Origin: JADJPG01 sp964491875
GTDB taxonomy: Bacteria; Verrucomicrobiota; Verrucomicrobiia; Limisphaerales; JADJPG01
Assembly: GCA_964491875.1 (NCBI GenBank)
Contig: CAZBIC010000010.1
Span: 103,858-167,857 of the forward strand
Length of the DNA: 64,000 bases
Direction of reading: 5' to 3'
Part shown: positions 52,732 to 63,798 of the stretch, one piece after another
Layout: every line of letters begins with the position of its first letter
Numbering within the stretch: the first letter of the stretch is position 1
The notes under the pieces: model-generated
Seen by the model: only the letters and a program-made list of their open reading frames with translations
Told to the model about the DNA's origin: nothing
Databases searched by the model: none
Made by a program: the position numbers and the translations under genes

Positions 52732-55700
52732 TCAATCACCCGTGTAGGAATAGCTCTGGAGCGAGATGAGGATGTCGCTCACGGATTCGATGAACTGTTC
52801 CAGACCCTGCTCCGGATTGTTCAGCAATGTGCCGCCGGGGATGATAAGCACCCAGTCGGTGTTCCAGACGCTGCGGCCGACGAGACGGCTGGACTTGGTG
52901 GTTTCCGTGTCGTCGTAAACACCGCTGTCATGATACGCGCGGAAGCTGGAGAAGCGTCGAATCTGCGCGAAACTTTCCGCGAGCGAATCGTTCACCGGAA
53001 TCCAGGTCGGATCATCGAGATCATTTGCGCCGATCGGGAACGGTGCAGGAATCGCCTGATCCACCACGCGCCATTCACGGGTGGCGAGCGTGTTGCCGGT
53101 TGGTGAGCGAAGCACGTCCATGCCGGTGGGGAACAAGTAGACGCGCGGTGCGGTGGCCAGACCCGAGCCGTTGTAATCGCTGAACCAGATGCCAGCCGCA
53201 TTGATCTTCGTGGAGAAGAGGCTGGGATCATACGCCGTGTCGCCGCCGCCGAGCGGACGCCCGAAGAAGTTCAGGCCGAACGTCACCGTCGTGGGGAATC
53301 GCAGCACGATGCCCGGTTGCGGTCCCGCTGGCTCGGGAGCGAAGGGTCGGCAGTAGCGGCGGAACTCCGGCACCTCCCAGAGATCTGCGACGACGGCTGT
53401 CGCGAGGAGCTTCCGCCACTTGTCATCCGAGACGGCGTTGGCTGCTTCAGCCTCCGCTTCAGCTGCGAGTTCTTCGGGGGTGTTGGCAATGCCGTCCGCG
53501 CCGAGATCGGGAACCCCGCGATCGCGAATGCGGAAGAGTTCGCGTCGCAACGAGAACCGTGACTGCTCGAGCTGCGGATTGTTCAACCCGAACCGCGGCG
53601 CGAGCACGTCGAAGTTTTGCTTCAGCCGGGCCAGAGGATCCGAGAGACCACTGCGACCCGTCACCGGAGAACCATCCGCGACCTGGCCGATGCTGCGCTG
53701 GCGGATGATGTCGGTGAAGAAGTCGCGTCCCGCGCGGTTATCGGTGCCGAGGAAGTTCAGTTCGTAATCGTAGGCGCTGGCCACAAGGTAGACATAGCGC
53801 GCGGCGAGGTCGAACTGCGCGCGATACTTCTGCAAGGCTTCGTTCCGGAAAATGCGGAAGGCGATGTCCTTGTAGCGATTCTGCTGGGACTGCCCCGCGG
53901 TCCGCTGGCGGAAGATGGTGCGCTCGGTCAGCAAGCGCTGCCCTGCGGCGAGCGCGGCCTTATAACGTGCGAACGACTGCCGCACGAGCTCCGCCTGGTT
54001 CATGGTCTCCAACCGCATCGGCGCCTCGGAGCGCAGGAGTTGCCGCAGTTCGGCGGACATTTGTTTCACTTCAAAATCCTGCGACGCCACTTCGACATCG
54101 ATATCAGTCTGGAGCTGCGTTTGTTCCTTGGATTGCTCGAAACGATTCTGCTGCCCTTCGACAATGTCCGCGCTGCCTTCGAGCGCCTCCGCCGCAGCAA
54201 TGGAACCATACCCGATGACAGCGCGGGCTATCTCATCCACTGGAAAGAGAAAGTCCTGCAAGTCCTGTGGAATTCCCTGAACCACCGCATCGGCAACGCG
54301 GCTGACAATGTCCGCAGAACGCCGCAATCCCAGTTGCGCATCCTGCGCGGACAATATCTTGGTGTTGAGCCTGACCAACTCGGACTGGTTGCCAGTGAGC
54401 AGGCTGATGGTCCGGTTGCTCAGGGCCAGGCGGCTGCCGAGCAGTTGGGACGCCTCCTCAATCTGCTTGATGAGGTCGTCGTAATTTTTGAGCGCCTGCT
54501 TGAGGCGTGTCTCCTCCTGCAGCAGGTCCGACAGCGCGAGTTGTATTTCCCCAGGCGCGCGACGCGATCCAAATTCCGACGGCGCGGTAAACGCCCACCC
54601 TTCCGAGGCGAGCGGATAGTTCACGGAAAGGAAGGGGCCGGTGGCGATGTTGGTGGTGAACAGGTCGCCGCCGAAGTAAAACGACGGCGGTGAGTCACCA
54701 TCCTGGAACGGCTTAAAATAACCGATGACGTTCGTGAGTCCGCGGGGGTTCGGCTGGCGACCGGTCAACTCCGTCGCTCCTACGTACTGGTAGTGATAAA
54801 TGTCAGGGCCATCGTAGCCGCTGGGATACGTCTTGCCGGCTCCGATGTCTCCTTCATACGGGTAGCCGAAGATCTCGATCAGCCGGCTCTTCAAGTCGCG
54901 TTCTTGATCCGCAACGTTCGCAGTGAACTCATCGATGGTGTCCTGCTGGCGACGCAGAGCCTCGGTCAGGCCATTCGCACGGTCCCACAAGTTGACCGTG
55001 TTGTTCAACGTGTTCACCGCGCGCTCGTAGATCTGTTGGAAATGAGCGCGGCCCTGGATGCCAGACCCGATGACGAGGAACGCGGGATCGATATCGAACG
55101 GCACCACGCCCTTCGCCAGACCGAGCGGGTTCAGTCCCTTGTCCACCTTGTCGAGCTGCGTTTGAATCTCGCGGTGCTGGCTGATGATCTCGTCGATCTC
55201 CAGCACGGTCTGCCGATCAATCTTCTGGATGCCGACGTGACTGGGGTTCGGATCCGCGCTGGGCAGAATCGCATTGGCCGTCAGCCAGTCGAAGTAGGCG
55301 CCTTGTCCCGCCCGACGTGCCCACTCTGTGACACCCCAAGCGCGGTCGGGATCCGTGTCCTTGTAGCCCTGATACTGGCCTTCGGGATTATCCACGTACT
55401 TCGAGCGATGAGTGAGATCCACGATCTCGGCGCCCGCCTTGGCTTTCGCGGCGGCCACTGTGGCGAACTTCCGTTCGTCGAGGAAATCGACCTGCACCGC
55501 GACTCCCGCCACAAGCACGTTCTCTGAGCGCGGAATCCAGGTGAAGCGCGGGTGCCGCAAGAGATCGTAGTAAGTCTTCGCGGCGGTGAGGTAGTGACCC
55601 CACGCATCACCGTGACCTTGCGGGAAAAGAATGCGCGCGTCGTTCTCGTTGATCAGCCCGTCGAGATTCACGTCGCCGACGTTGTAAACGCGTTCGTAGG

Positions 55701-58700
55701 CAATTTCGCCTTCCGCCCCGGTGAAGTTCCAGAGCAGACGATTGTAAACCGGCTTCGCGCCAACACCCGATGCGCTGTCGTCGCGACCGCGCAACAACGC
55801 CAACTCTTCTTCGAGCAACGAATCGAGCTGGTTCTGGAAGGCGAAGATGGAGGTTCCCACAGTTCCGAACTCGAGGGAGTCCGAGAAGAATCCAATCGTG
55901 GGATCCTGCGCGTCGGAGAACGCCTCGTTACCCAGCAGCATGTAGAGATCGGACAACCGCGACGCGGCGAGCAGCAGCGCGTTGTTCGCTGGATCGTTGT
56001 CCACGGGCGGCAGTCCTTCAATGCTGAGACGTTTGCCGCGATTGAGGACAGTGGCGTAGGCCTCGATGAGGCCGACGCTGTTCAAGTTTCCGCCGTCCGG
56101 ATTCAAGGCAATGTCTCCCTCGTAGCGCTCACCTGCCTGAATCAACATGCTCGCGTAGGTCACGCTGGCGTTGTCGTGGAAGTTGGTCGTGCGCGCCTCG
56201 AAGGGATTGATGCCTTCCACAACTCGCTTCACCCAACCGGGCGCGAACGCGGCGCGAGTTTGCGCCGTGCTGGACGGGTCACCCACCCAGTCGCTCCAGT
56301 TGGTCGTGCCCGCGACGTTGTAGCCCCGATACCGGACGACGAACCAGTTGTCGATCAGTGTAAACAGACTCGTCTCCGCACCGTCGCCGAGGGTGATGGA
56401 GTTCAGTCCGGCAGCCGACGGCTTGTAGACGCGCCATCCCCGCGAGTCGGTGACTTCGCCGGTTGCCGGATTCACAGCAGGGAGCGCGGCCGGATTGAAG
56501 TTCGCTTCGTCTGGATGATACCACCACTCGAACTGGAGCCGATCGGGATCACCACCGAAATCCGAGCTGTGCCGGAGCGTGAGGCGCTCATCGAAGACGT
56601 TGTCCGGGAACAACACCTTCAGGTCGCCGCGGAACGGCCCGCCTTCGACGCGGATGACGTGCAGGGTGACGGGGGCCGCCCCCAGCGCCGGGTCGTTGTT
56701 CTCCGCCAGCACGAGATAGTTCGTCTGGCCCGGCGCATTGGCGGCGGTGGGCAACGGCAGTCCCGCTGTGAGTGCCTTCGGCAGGTCGCCAAGATTCTCG
56801 AGAACCACCGCACCCGCGCTGTTCGTGGTGAATCCGATGAGCAGATCCTGATCGGGCGCGCCATCGCGATTGACGTCGATCCGGTTCGGGTTCCGCGTCA
56901 GGTCGTAGAGCGAATCGATGATGCTGTGGAATCTCGCCTCACTCGTAAGCTGTTTGATGCGCTGACGTTCGCTGTCGCTCATCACGTTGTTGAGCAGCAA
57001 CGGTTCGCCAAGCCCCGCCTCGCTGATGACACCGGACCAGCTCATCGATCGGCTCGCCGGATGGTAGCTGAGCCGGGTGCGCAGGTAGTACGGCAGGTCG
57101 GGGAATGTCTGCGAACCGTTGGGCTGCGTCTCGAGGTTGACCTCGGCCGGGAAACGATAGCTCGCGTTGATGCCGGCGACGTTGGTGAGACGCAACGTCC
57201 GCGTGGAGATCGGATCGTAGAGTCGCGCGGTCGTGGACAGCATGTTGCTGCCGTTGGGATTCAGCGTATCGAAGGCCACCTGGGCCGAAGCCCAGTTCTT
57301 GATCGCCGGCAGGCCGCGTTTGGAGTTGAGCAGAGTCTCACCGATTTGCAGCGCCGGCGTGTTGGTCGGCCAGACGATGTTGTAGGTCACGTTGACGGGC
57401 GCAGGGACGGAAGAGCCCGGCGCGATGCCGCTCCAGCCCACGCAGCCACCGAGTGAGGTATCGTTCGTGCCGTCATCGTTGATGTCGTAGTGGAAGCCAG
57501 GTTGGAGCGAGTAGAAGTAGCGGATGACGACTTGCGGATTGGTGTCGGTCGGCGTCGGTCCTTTGACCGCGTGCAGTTTGCCACGATGATCGCGGAAGGC
57601 GGTTCCGGAGACGATGGTGGTTTCATCGCAAACAGGGAGCAGGCTCAGTGGGTATGGCGGAAGAATTTCTTTGCCAGCCTCGCCGGTGAAGGCGAAGCCG
57701 TTAGTGGCGTCTGTAAGCGCAACCTCGTATGGGCGTATCGCCCATTCACCACTGGATGGGTTGCGGTATTTGAGGAGGACGAAGCTCCGAGACGTCGCAT
57801 CGCCGTTCAAATCGTTGCGCAGAGCGAACAATGCCTCGCCATTGTCAACCGGGGCGAAGAACGCGTGTTCCTCGTTGGGATTGTATCCGGGGAGAGTCCG
57901 GCTGGGCTGGAGGTAAATCCGTTTCTCGGGGAACTGTTCGGTCGGCAGCACTCCGGATCCCTTGGAATTGGCAACGACCAGTTTCGGGGCGCCGACCGGC
58001 CATGAGATGTTGAACCGAACCGGAAGGTCAGGCCATTGAGCGCCGGTGACGGGGCTGCGTTTGTAGAACACGACGACGAGATCGTCGCTGGTGGATGATT
58101 GATCCTTGTTGACCGGAATGATGGGTCCCGTTTGGGTCGTACGATCGTATGAGGCGTCGGAACCGGCTCCGTCATACGGGGCGAGCGTGTTCACGGTCCA
58201 TCCGGTCTTGGTGACGTTTGTGGAAACAGCCGGACCGCGTGGGTCGGCGACTTTGGTGCCAACGACTGCGGGAACACTGCTGCGGAGAATGGAGATATCG
58301 TCCCAAGCGAGTGTGCGTATCACCTCGAAGTGGTTGGAATGCGTCAGTGGGTCGGGTGTTGATCCGGGAACGGCTTCTGGTGCGATGAGGTAGCGAATCA
58401 CCGAGTACCCGGGCTGGTTTGCGGTCAAGTTCTTGGTCCCTGGATCGAGGGCGGCACCGGGAACAGTGGAATGACTTAGCGTGACGGCGCGATAGGGTGA
58501 GGTTGTCGTGATGGGGTCGGTCATGACCGGCGCGCCGGCCACGTGGATCTGAGGGTCTGACGGCCACACCGCGCGGATCGTGCGTGAGATCGGTGCGGGC
58601 GCGTTGGTGTCGCTGAGGTCGCTGGTGCGCAGCCAGGTGACGCGGCCGACGATTGGCCGGACGAAGTAGAGTTTCTGTTCGAGGTCGCTCCAGATCGAGG

Positions 58701-61700
58701 CGGTGGTGGCTTGTTCCAGAGGCGTGCCATCGATTGCTTCGAACTGAGGCTGCTGGTAGGCGCGCTGAGTTGCAGGGTTAATGGCAGCGAGTGGTGGCGA
58801 GATCGCCTGACCGACGATCACCTGCCGTCGCAGGAGAAATCCGCGCGTGGCGGAGCTGCCGCCGCCCGACCCGGTGCCGATGATGTCGCCGTAGTTGTTG
58901 ATAGCCGCCGCACTTTGAATCTGGAAACCGGTCGTGGGAGCGAAGTCCTGCAGCCGGAAGAGTTGTCCCTCACTGTGAAGATATGCGAACACCTGGCCGG
59001 AGGAGTCTGCTGCGGTACCGACGATCTCGCCGGAGTCATTCATGCCAAAGGAGACTTGGTACGACGACATGCCTGCGATCGGGAACGCCGGAAATACGTT
59101 CGTGTTGATGGAGTCTGCCCGCGAATCGAAGGTGAACACCTTCTGCCAGATGCCGCCAGGGAATTGCGAAAAGGTACCGAACACCTGCCCGACGTTATTG
59201 AGTCGCGAAGGGAAACTATAAACCTGCGTTGAAGGAATCGGTGCAACGCTGCGGAAGGAGCCGTTGGCGAACCGGATGAGGGTCGTGTTGCTTGACGACA
59301 TTCCAGCGAGGTCGCCGGAATTGTTGATGAACACGGCGGGGAGGGGGGCCGGATAAAAGATACGCCCGGGGAATTGCGAGTAGATGCTTCGGATCGTGCC
59401 GTCGAAGGTCATCGCTCCGCCATTCGTCACGGCGAGGGCAATCACGCCGCTGTCGTTGATCTCCGGCCAGAACCCGCCCCGTGCAATGTTGAAGCCGCTC
59501 GCGCCACTCAAGTCAGTCAGGCCGCCGTTCTGGTAAAGAAAAGGTCGTCCGGGAAATTGTGACACGGTGCCGTTGGGGGTGATCGCGATGTCGAACACGC
59601 CAACGACTTGTCCGTCATTGTTAACCGCCGTCGCCCAGCTGTCGGAATTTTGGAGACCGTTGAGTCGCGTTACCGAGGGCTGGGTGGTGGTGGTATTCCA
59701 GAGCACCGCGCGCGGGCGTCCCTCGCCGGTGTTCAAGCGGCCCGATGTCTTGGCGTAACCGACGATTTGCCCGGCGTTGTTCAATCCGAGCGGCGCGGTG
59801 TCAGGAAGGTCCGCTGCTGGACTCGGCAGTTCCACGAAGGAGTAATCCAGTCCGTTCTCCACGGAGAGGCGGAACGTTCGCGAGGAACTGCTGCCCTCGG
59901 AATCGGTCGCCGTGAACATGATGGTCGTCGTCCCGATCTGACCGCGCGCCGGCGTGATGACCAGCGATGTCCCGCCAGCGATGCCCGCGAACCGGAATGA
60001 CGACGATTCATTGGGAACGAGAGCCGTGTTTGACGAGGTTGCCTGAATGGTCACCGGCTGGTTCTCCGGATCGCTAACGGCAATCGCGATCGGTCGCGTT
60101 GGGATACTGCGATAGGTGCTCTGGTCCGTTATTGAGCCGAGCGTTGGAGGCTGATTCACCTTCACGGCAAACGTCGCGTCGCGGGTAAATTCGCCGTCGC
60201 TGACCCGAACCGTAATGTTCGCCGGGCCACCTGAACTGTTACCAGCAGTGACGGTGACGGTGCGGTTGTTCGCCGTGCCGCCGACCACAATCGTCGGGGT
60301 CAATGCCGGCTGGTCAGAGACAGCGGTGACTTGGAGGCCATCGGCGGGATTGTCTACGTCGCTAACGATTACCGGAAGCGGAGGCGTGCTCCCTAGACGT
60401 TGGATTACCTGGTTCACCAAGCCGGTGCTGACAAGCACCGGGGCGTCGTTCACCGGTGTGACGGTCAGGACGAATTGATTGGTCGCGGTAAGTTTGCCGT
60501 CGCTGACGATGAGGGAGATGGTCGCCGACCCATTGGCGTTGGTTGCGGGAGTGATCCGGACGGTGCGACTGCTGCCAGAGCCGCTGAACTCAAAGCCGGA
60601 TGCAGGGACGAGAGCGGCGGAGCTGCAGGCTCCGCTCATCGTGAGAACTTCCGCAGCGACTTCAGGATCGCCAATGGAGAAGGCGATTGGTCCGAGCGTG
60701 TTGTCTTCCGCGACGACTTGGTTGCCCACGAACGAAATGTTCGGCGAATTCGTGTCCGCCGTGATCGTGATGGAGACGAGCGATACCTCCGTCTCCGCAT
60801 AACCATCGCTGACGCTGAAGCTGAAGCGGTCTTCGCCGCTGGCGTTGGCGTTCGGCGTGTAGGTGAAGGCGCCGGTGTTGGTGTCGGTGATGACCAGCGT
60901 GCCGCGCTGGGGCGGTGTCACGAGGGTGAAGGTCAACGTGTCGTCGTCGGGATCCAACGCCTGCAAGCGATCATCGAACCGAGTATCCTCCGTCGTGAGA
61001 TAGCGAGAGAAGGTGAGGGACGACTGAACCCGCGTCGTGCCGGAACCGATCGTGCCTGCGTGAACATTGCCAACTTCGTCATCAATGTTCAGGCCGGTGC
61101 GTTCATCGAAGCGCCAGAGGGCGGTGAGATCCTCCGCCGTGGCGAGAACGCGGACGGTGCGGTTCGAAGCCAGCTCTGCTCCGCTCAGCGCGCGGCTCCA
61201 GATGCGGACTTCGTCCATCTCACCGATCCACGGAGCGGAGCCGCCAAAGAGACTTCCAATGTTGAATTGCAACGAACCCGGAGGGAACGGCAACGGACTG
61301 CCGCGGCTCGCGCGCAGTGTGCCGTCCACGTAGAGGTGAGTGTTTGCGACATCCTTAACGACGGCGATGTGATGCCAGCTCCCGAATGGGAACTGAATCC
61401 CGGTGGCCCAGTTGGAGGAAACAAGGATTCGACCAGCCGCGTCCGTGGCGATGAAAAATGCGTTCGTGCCAGTGCCCTGGGAAATGAGACCGCGCGCGCC
61501 GGCATTGGTCGGCGCGTTGGCCCAGAACTCGACGGCGTAGGTTCCCTTGTTCCCGATGGCAGACGGCGAGACATCCACCGCGCTGGCGACGCCCGACATC
61601 CGCAGCGCGCCGCCGACTCCGGCAATCGGCACGGCGTTCACACGAAGGTCGAACGCCTCGGTGGCCGTGAGGCCGCTCTCGTCCGCGACAGTGATGGTGA

Positions 61701-63756
61701 TCGTCGACACCCCGCTCAGATTCGGCGTGGGCTGGATGGTGACGGTGCGCGCATGGCCAACGCCGCCAAGGACGATGTTCGCGTCGGGAATCAGGCTGGT
61801 GTTACCGCTGCGCGCCGACACGGTGAGAAATCCAGCGCGCGTTTCGCGATCGTCGACATCAAAACGAATCGGCCCGGTGGAACTATTCCGAGCGATGACG
61901 ACGTTGCTGATGGCGGTAATGGTGGGCGGCGCAGATTGCAACGTGAAGTTGACGCCCGTCACGGCTGGACCGGCGGTGACGTTCCGGCTCGCGGGCGAAA
62001 AGATGGCGCCGCCGCGGCTTGGCGTAATGGTGCGCGCACCGGCCGGCACCTGAGCAATGGTGTAGTTGCCTTCGAGGTCAGTGACCGCGCTTTGAGCGCC
62101 CGCGGTGACGGTTACGCCACGCACTCCGTTGCTCGAAAGGTCCACGACACGACCGGAAACCGGAAAACTCGCCGCGGTGAAGTTAGCATTCGAAGCGCCG
62201 AGGAAAGTGTCGAGTGTGGCAGGCGTGAAGCCGTAGCCATCGAGCGAGGCTGAGAGTGTGAAACTTCCCGGTCCCAGCGGCGCGAGACGGTAGTTGCCAT
62301 TCGCATCAGTGGTGGCGCTGAAGCCATTGCCACCAACGGTCACGCCCGCGATCCCTGCGCCGCCTGCACCGAGGACACGACCTGCGATGAACGCGGATTC
62401 CAGTTCGAAGTTCACCCCGAATCCCGCCGTCGGCACGACTTGCTGCGGCGGATTGAAGATGAAGCCTGCGCGTTCCGGTTGCACGGTGAACGTTCCCGTG
62501 AACAGATTGGTGAAGGCGTAGTTGCCTGTTGCATCCGAGAAGACCGGCGCGGGTCCGACCCCGAGGCTCCAACTGTTGAGCGTGCCGACGTCCTGCCGAA
62601 AGGCATCGCGCACCCGGAGACGCCAGGCGCCAGCCAGCGGCTTTCCGATGAACGCCGCGAGGGCGGTGCCAGTGACGTCGGTGGTGGAGTACGACTGGAC
62701 CCAGTCTTCGCCGTCATCGTTCACGTTGGCGTCCTTCAGGCGGACTTGCGTTCCATCGGGGTGAAGGAGCGTGAGTTCGAGGTCGCCGCGGAACGGATGG
62801 GTGATGTTGACGCGAACCTTCGCGACGCCGATCGAGCCGAGGCCGTTGATCACGTTCGTGGATTCAATCGTGCCGTTGTCGGGAATCGGAATAAGCCCCG
62901 GCCCCTCGACCGGTCCCAGCACGGCGGTGACGGGAGAGTTGATCACGCCGCCGAGGCCAGCGATGAGACGGCCGTGGATGATACGGGGGGTGAGTGTGGC
63001 GTTGATTCGCAGATCCTCGAACCAGTGATTTTCAGTAAAGCCACCCGTGCGTGCACTCAGGATCCAGCGGCCGCCGTAAACAGGCTGATATCCGGTCGGC
63101 AGGTTGTTGAAGATCGTCGTGCCGGCGTAATCGAGGTCCATGGTGCCGTCCGAATCGACTCGAATCGAAACGTCTCGGAGGCGTGCCGCCGGATCGGTAA
63201 ATCCGCCGGAGCCGGTGGATACCTGAATCGGTTGCTCGCCAACCACCGAGCCATTCCACAGGACGCTGATGGACGGCGCCTCGCCGCCATTGTCAAAGGT
63301 GTCGAATGAAACGGTCAGTCCGCTGGAGATTCCGATTCCATCTTCGCCCGGCGTCACGGAATTCGGCGTAGCGGCTGCCGGTGCGAGGCTGAAGCTGTAG
63401 CCGTCGGCGGGAGGAATGGTGCCCCCGAAAAGCGCTGCTCTGAAACTAACCTGAAACGATTGCACGCCTTGCGCCGAGGGAAGTCCATCAACGAACGCCG
63501 TGCCCAACTGACCACCGGGAGTTTGCGTCGTGAGTATGAGGTAGCCACCGTTGATGAATGCGGTGCCGGTGAGCGTCAGATTCGCGGACGGCGCGCCGTT
63601 GAAATCGTTTGTGTAACCGAACGTCGTTGGAAACTGCGCTTCAGCCGGGTTGATGAAGCCCGCGGCGAGCGCCAGCGGCAGCGCGATCTGCCAAAGCTTG
63701 GTGAACAGGCTGGTCTCCGTGGTCGCTCCGGTTCGTTGAAGTGGGTTCGTGCGCAT
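52732..63756 (-). CDS. Giant secreted multidomain protein, 3674 residues
   Basis: The signal peptide ends near residue 40 (PAEAQ). Then come an L-type-lectin-like domain (about 42-250), a P/Homo B domain (about 255-405), three carboxypeptidase-regulatory-like beta domains (about 405-610), a cadherin/VCBS-like domain, a LamG domain (about 706-902, EFWANAP…WHHIAVVKD…YVDGTLRAS) and more cadherin/VCBS-like domains to about 1300. HAF-type repeats occupy about 1304-1645 (GLNNAGQIVGY, INNYGDIIGTG). The C-terminal ~2000 residues are unlike any domain I know well. They include a dockerin-like GDVNLDGLINENDA near 2690 and long helical/coiled-coil stretches (about 2840-3290). The end, ESVSDILISLQSYSYTG, faintly recalls the TcA toxin subunit C-terminus. 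It is probably extracellular or surface bound; function unknown. Confidence 0.82.
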   Translation of the reverse strand: MRTNPLQRTGATTETSLFTKLWQIALPLALAAGFINPAEAQFPTTFGYTNDFNGAPSANLTLTGTAFINGGYLILTTQTPGGQLGTAFVDGLPSAQGVQSFQVSFRAALFGGTIPPADGYSFSLAPAAATPNSVTPGEDGIGISSGLTVSFDTFDNGGEAPSISVLWNGSVVGEQPIQVSTGSGGFTDPAARLRDVSIRVDSDGTMDLDYAGTTIFNNLPTGYQPVYGGRWILSARTGGFTENHWFEDLRINATLTPRIIHGRLIAGLGGVINSPVTAVLGPVEGPGLIPIPDNGTIESTNVINGLGSIGVAKVRVNITHPFRGDLELTLLHPDGTQVRLKDANVNDDGEDWVQSYSTTDVTGTALAAFIGKPLAGAWRLRVRDAFRQDVGTLNSWSLGVGPAPVFSDATGNYAFTNLFTGTFTVQPERAGFIFNPPQQVVPTAGFGVNFELESAFIAGRVLGAGGAGIAGVTVGGNGFSATTDANGNYRLAPLGPGSFTLSASLDGYGFTPATLDTFLGASNANFTAASFPVSGRVVDLSSNGVRGVTVTAGAQSAVTDLEGNYTIAQVPAGARTITPSRGGAIFSPASRNVTAGPAVTGVNFTLQSAPPTITAISNVVIARNSSTGPIRFDVDDRETRAGFLTVSARSGNTSLIPDANIVLGGVGHARTVTIQPTPNLSGVSTITITVADESGLTATEAFDLRVNAVPIAGVGGALRMSGVASAVDVSPSAIGNKGTYAVEFWANAPTNAGARGLISQGTGTNAFFIATDAAGRILVSSNWATGIQFPFGSWHHIAVVKDVANTHLYVDGTLRASRGSPLPFPPGSLQFNIGSLFGGSAPWIGEMDEVRIWSRALSGAELASNRTVRVLATAEDLTALWRFDERTGLNIDDEVGNVHAGTIGSGTTRVQSSLTFSRYLTTEDTRFDDRLQALDPDDDTLTFTLVTPPQRGTLVITDTNTGAFTYTPNANASGEDRFSFSVSDGYAETEVSLVSITITADTNSPNISFVGNQVVAEDNTLGPIAFSIGDPEVAAEVLTMSGACSSAALVPASGFEFSGSGSSRTVRITPATNANGSATISLIVSDGKLTATNQFVLTVTPVNDAPVLVSTGLVNQVIQRLGSTPPLPVIVSDVDNPADGLQVTAVSDQPALTPTIVVGGTANNRTVTVTAGNSSGGPANITVRVSDGEFTRDATFAVKVNQPPTLGSITDQSTYRSIPTRPIAIAVSDPENQPVTIQATSSNTALVPNESSSFRFAGIAGGTSLVITPARGQIGTTTIMFTATDSEGSSSSRTFRLSVENGLDYSFVELPSPAADLPDTAPLGLNNAGQIVGYAKTSGRLNTGEGRPRAVLWNTTTTQPSVTRLNGLQNSDSWATAVNNDGQVVGVFDIAITPNGTVSQFPGRPFLYQNGGLTDLSGASGFNIARGGFWPEINDSGVIALAVTNGGAMTFDGTIRSIYSQFPGRIFYPAPLPAVFINNSGDLAGMSSSNTTLIRFANGSFRSVAPIPSTQVYSFPSRLNNVGQVFGTFSQFPGGIWQKVFTFDSRADSINTNVFPAFPIAGMSSYQVSFGMNDSGEIVGTAADSSGQVFAYLHSEGQLFRLQDFAPTTGFQIQSAAAINNYGDIIGTGSGGGSSATRGFLLRRQVIVGQAISPPLAAINPATQRAYQQPQFEAIDGTPLEQATTASIWSDLEQKLYFVRPIVGRVTWLRTSDLSDTNAPAPISRTIRAVWPSDPQIHVAGAPVMTDPITTTSPYRAVTLSHSTVPGAALDPGTKNLTANQPGYSVIRYLIAPEAVPGSTPDPLTHSNHFEVIRTLAWDDISILRSSVPAVVGTKVADPRGPAVSTNVTKTGWTVNTLAPYDGAGSDASYDRTTQTGPIIPVNKDQSSTSDDLVVVFYKRSPVTGAQWPDLPVRFNISWPVGAPKLVVANSKGSGVLPTEQFPEKRIYLQPSRTLPGYNPNEEHAFFAPVDNGEALFALRNDLNGDATSRSFVLLKYRNPSSGEWAIRPYEVALTDATNGFAFTGEAGKEILPPYPLSLLPVCDETTIVSGTAFRDHRGKLHAVKGPTPTDTNPQVVIRYFYSLQPGFHYDINDDGTNDTSLGGCVGWSGIAPGSSVPAPVNVTYNIVWPTNTPALQIGETLLNSKRGLPAIKNWASAQVAFDTLNPNGSNMLSTTARLYDPISTRTLRLTNVAGINASYRFPAEVNLETQPNGSQTFPDLPYYLRTRLSYHPASRSMSWSGVISEAGLGEPLLLNNVMSDSERQRIKQLTSEARFHSIIDSLYDLTRNPNRIDVNRDGAPDQDLLIGFTTNSAGAVVLENLGDLPKALTAGLPLPTAANAPGQTNYLVLAENNDPALGAAPVTLHVIRVEGGPFRGDLKVLFPDNVFDERLTLRHSSDFGGDPDRLQFEWWYHPDEANFNPAALPAVNPATGEVTDSRGWRVYKPSAAGLNSITLGDGAETSLFTLIDNWFVVRYRGYNVAGTTNWSDWVGDPSSTAQTRAAFAPGWVKRVVEGINPFEARTTNFHDNASVTYASMLIQAGERYEGDIALNPDGGNLNSVGLIEAYATVLNRGKRLSIEGLPPVDNDPANNALLLAASRLSDLYMLLGNEAFSDAQDPTIGFFSDSLEFGTVGTSIFAFQNQLDSLLEEELALLRGRDDSASGVGAKPVYNRLLWNFTGAEGEIAYERVYNVGDVNLDGLINENDARILFPQGHGDAWGHYLTAAKTYYDLLRHPRFTWIPRSENVLVAGVAVQVDFLDERKFATVAAAKAKAGAEIVDLTHRSKYVDNPEGQYQGYKDTDPDRAWGVTEWARRAGQGAYFDWLTANAILPSADPNPSHVGIQKIDRQTVLEIDEIISQHREIQTQLDKVDKGLNPLGLAKGVVPFDIDPAFLVIGSGIQGRAHFQQIYERAVNTLNNTVNLWDRANGLTEALRRQQDTIDEFTANVADQERDLKSRLIEIFGYPYEGDIGAGKTYPSGYDGPDIYHYQYVGATELTGRQPNPRGLTNVIGYFKPFQDGDSPPSFYFGGDLFTTNIATGPFLSVNYPLASEGWAFTAPSEFGSRRAPGEIQLALSDLLQEETRLKQALKNYDDLIKQIEEASQLLGSRLALSNRTISLLTGNQSELVRLNTKILSAQDAQLGLRRSADIVSRVADAVVQGIPQDLQDFLFPVDEIARAVIGYGSIAAAEALEGSADIVEGQQNRFEQSKEQTQLQTDIDVEVASQDFEVKQMSAELRQLLRSEAPMRLETMNQAELVRQSFARYKAALAAGQRLLTERTIFRQRTAGQSQQNRYKDIAFRIFRNEALQKYRAQFDLAARYVYLVASAYDYELNFLGTDNRAGRDFFTDIIRQRSIGQVADGSPVTGRSGLSDPLARLKQNFDVLAPRFGLNNPQLEQSRFSLRRELFRIRDRGVPDLGADGIANTPEELAAEAEAEAANAVSDDKWRKLLATAVVADLWEVPEFRRYCRPFAPEPAGPQPGIVLRFPTTVTFGLNFFGRPLGGGDTAYDPSLFSTKINAAGIWFSDYNGSGLATAPRVYLFPTGMDVLRSPTGNTLATREWRVVDQAIPAPFPIGANDLDDPTWIPVNDSLAESFAQIRRFSSFRAYHDSGVYDDTETTKSSRLVGRSVWNTDWVLIIPGGTLLNNPEQGLEQFIESVSDILISLQSYSYTGD

Positions 63757-63798
63757 ATCGTGGAACAGGTAAAGGGTTCGGAAAGGGATTCTCGCTGA

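Noticed and set aside
55552..57456. Long plus-strand open frame (634 codons) antisense to the 3674-residue giant
   Set aside because: Translation is Arg/Val/Glu-rich without signal, membrane or family motif; antisense shadow of a well-supported gene.
60400..62253. Long plus-strand open frame (617 codons) antisense to the same giant
   Set aside because: Same reasons; it mirrors the codon pattern of the LamG and cadherin-like region.
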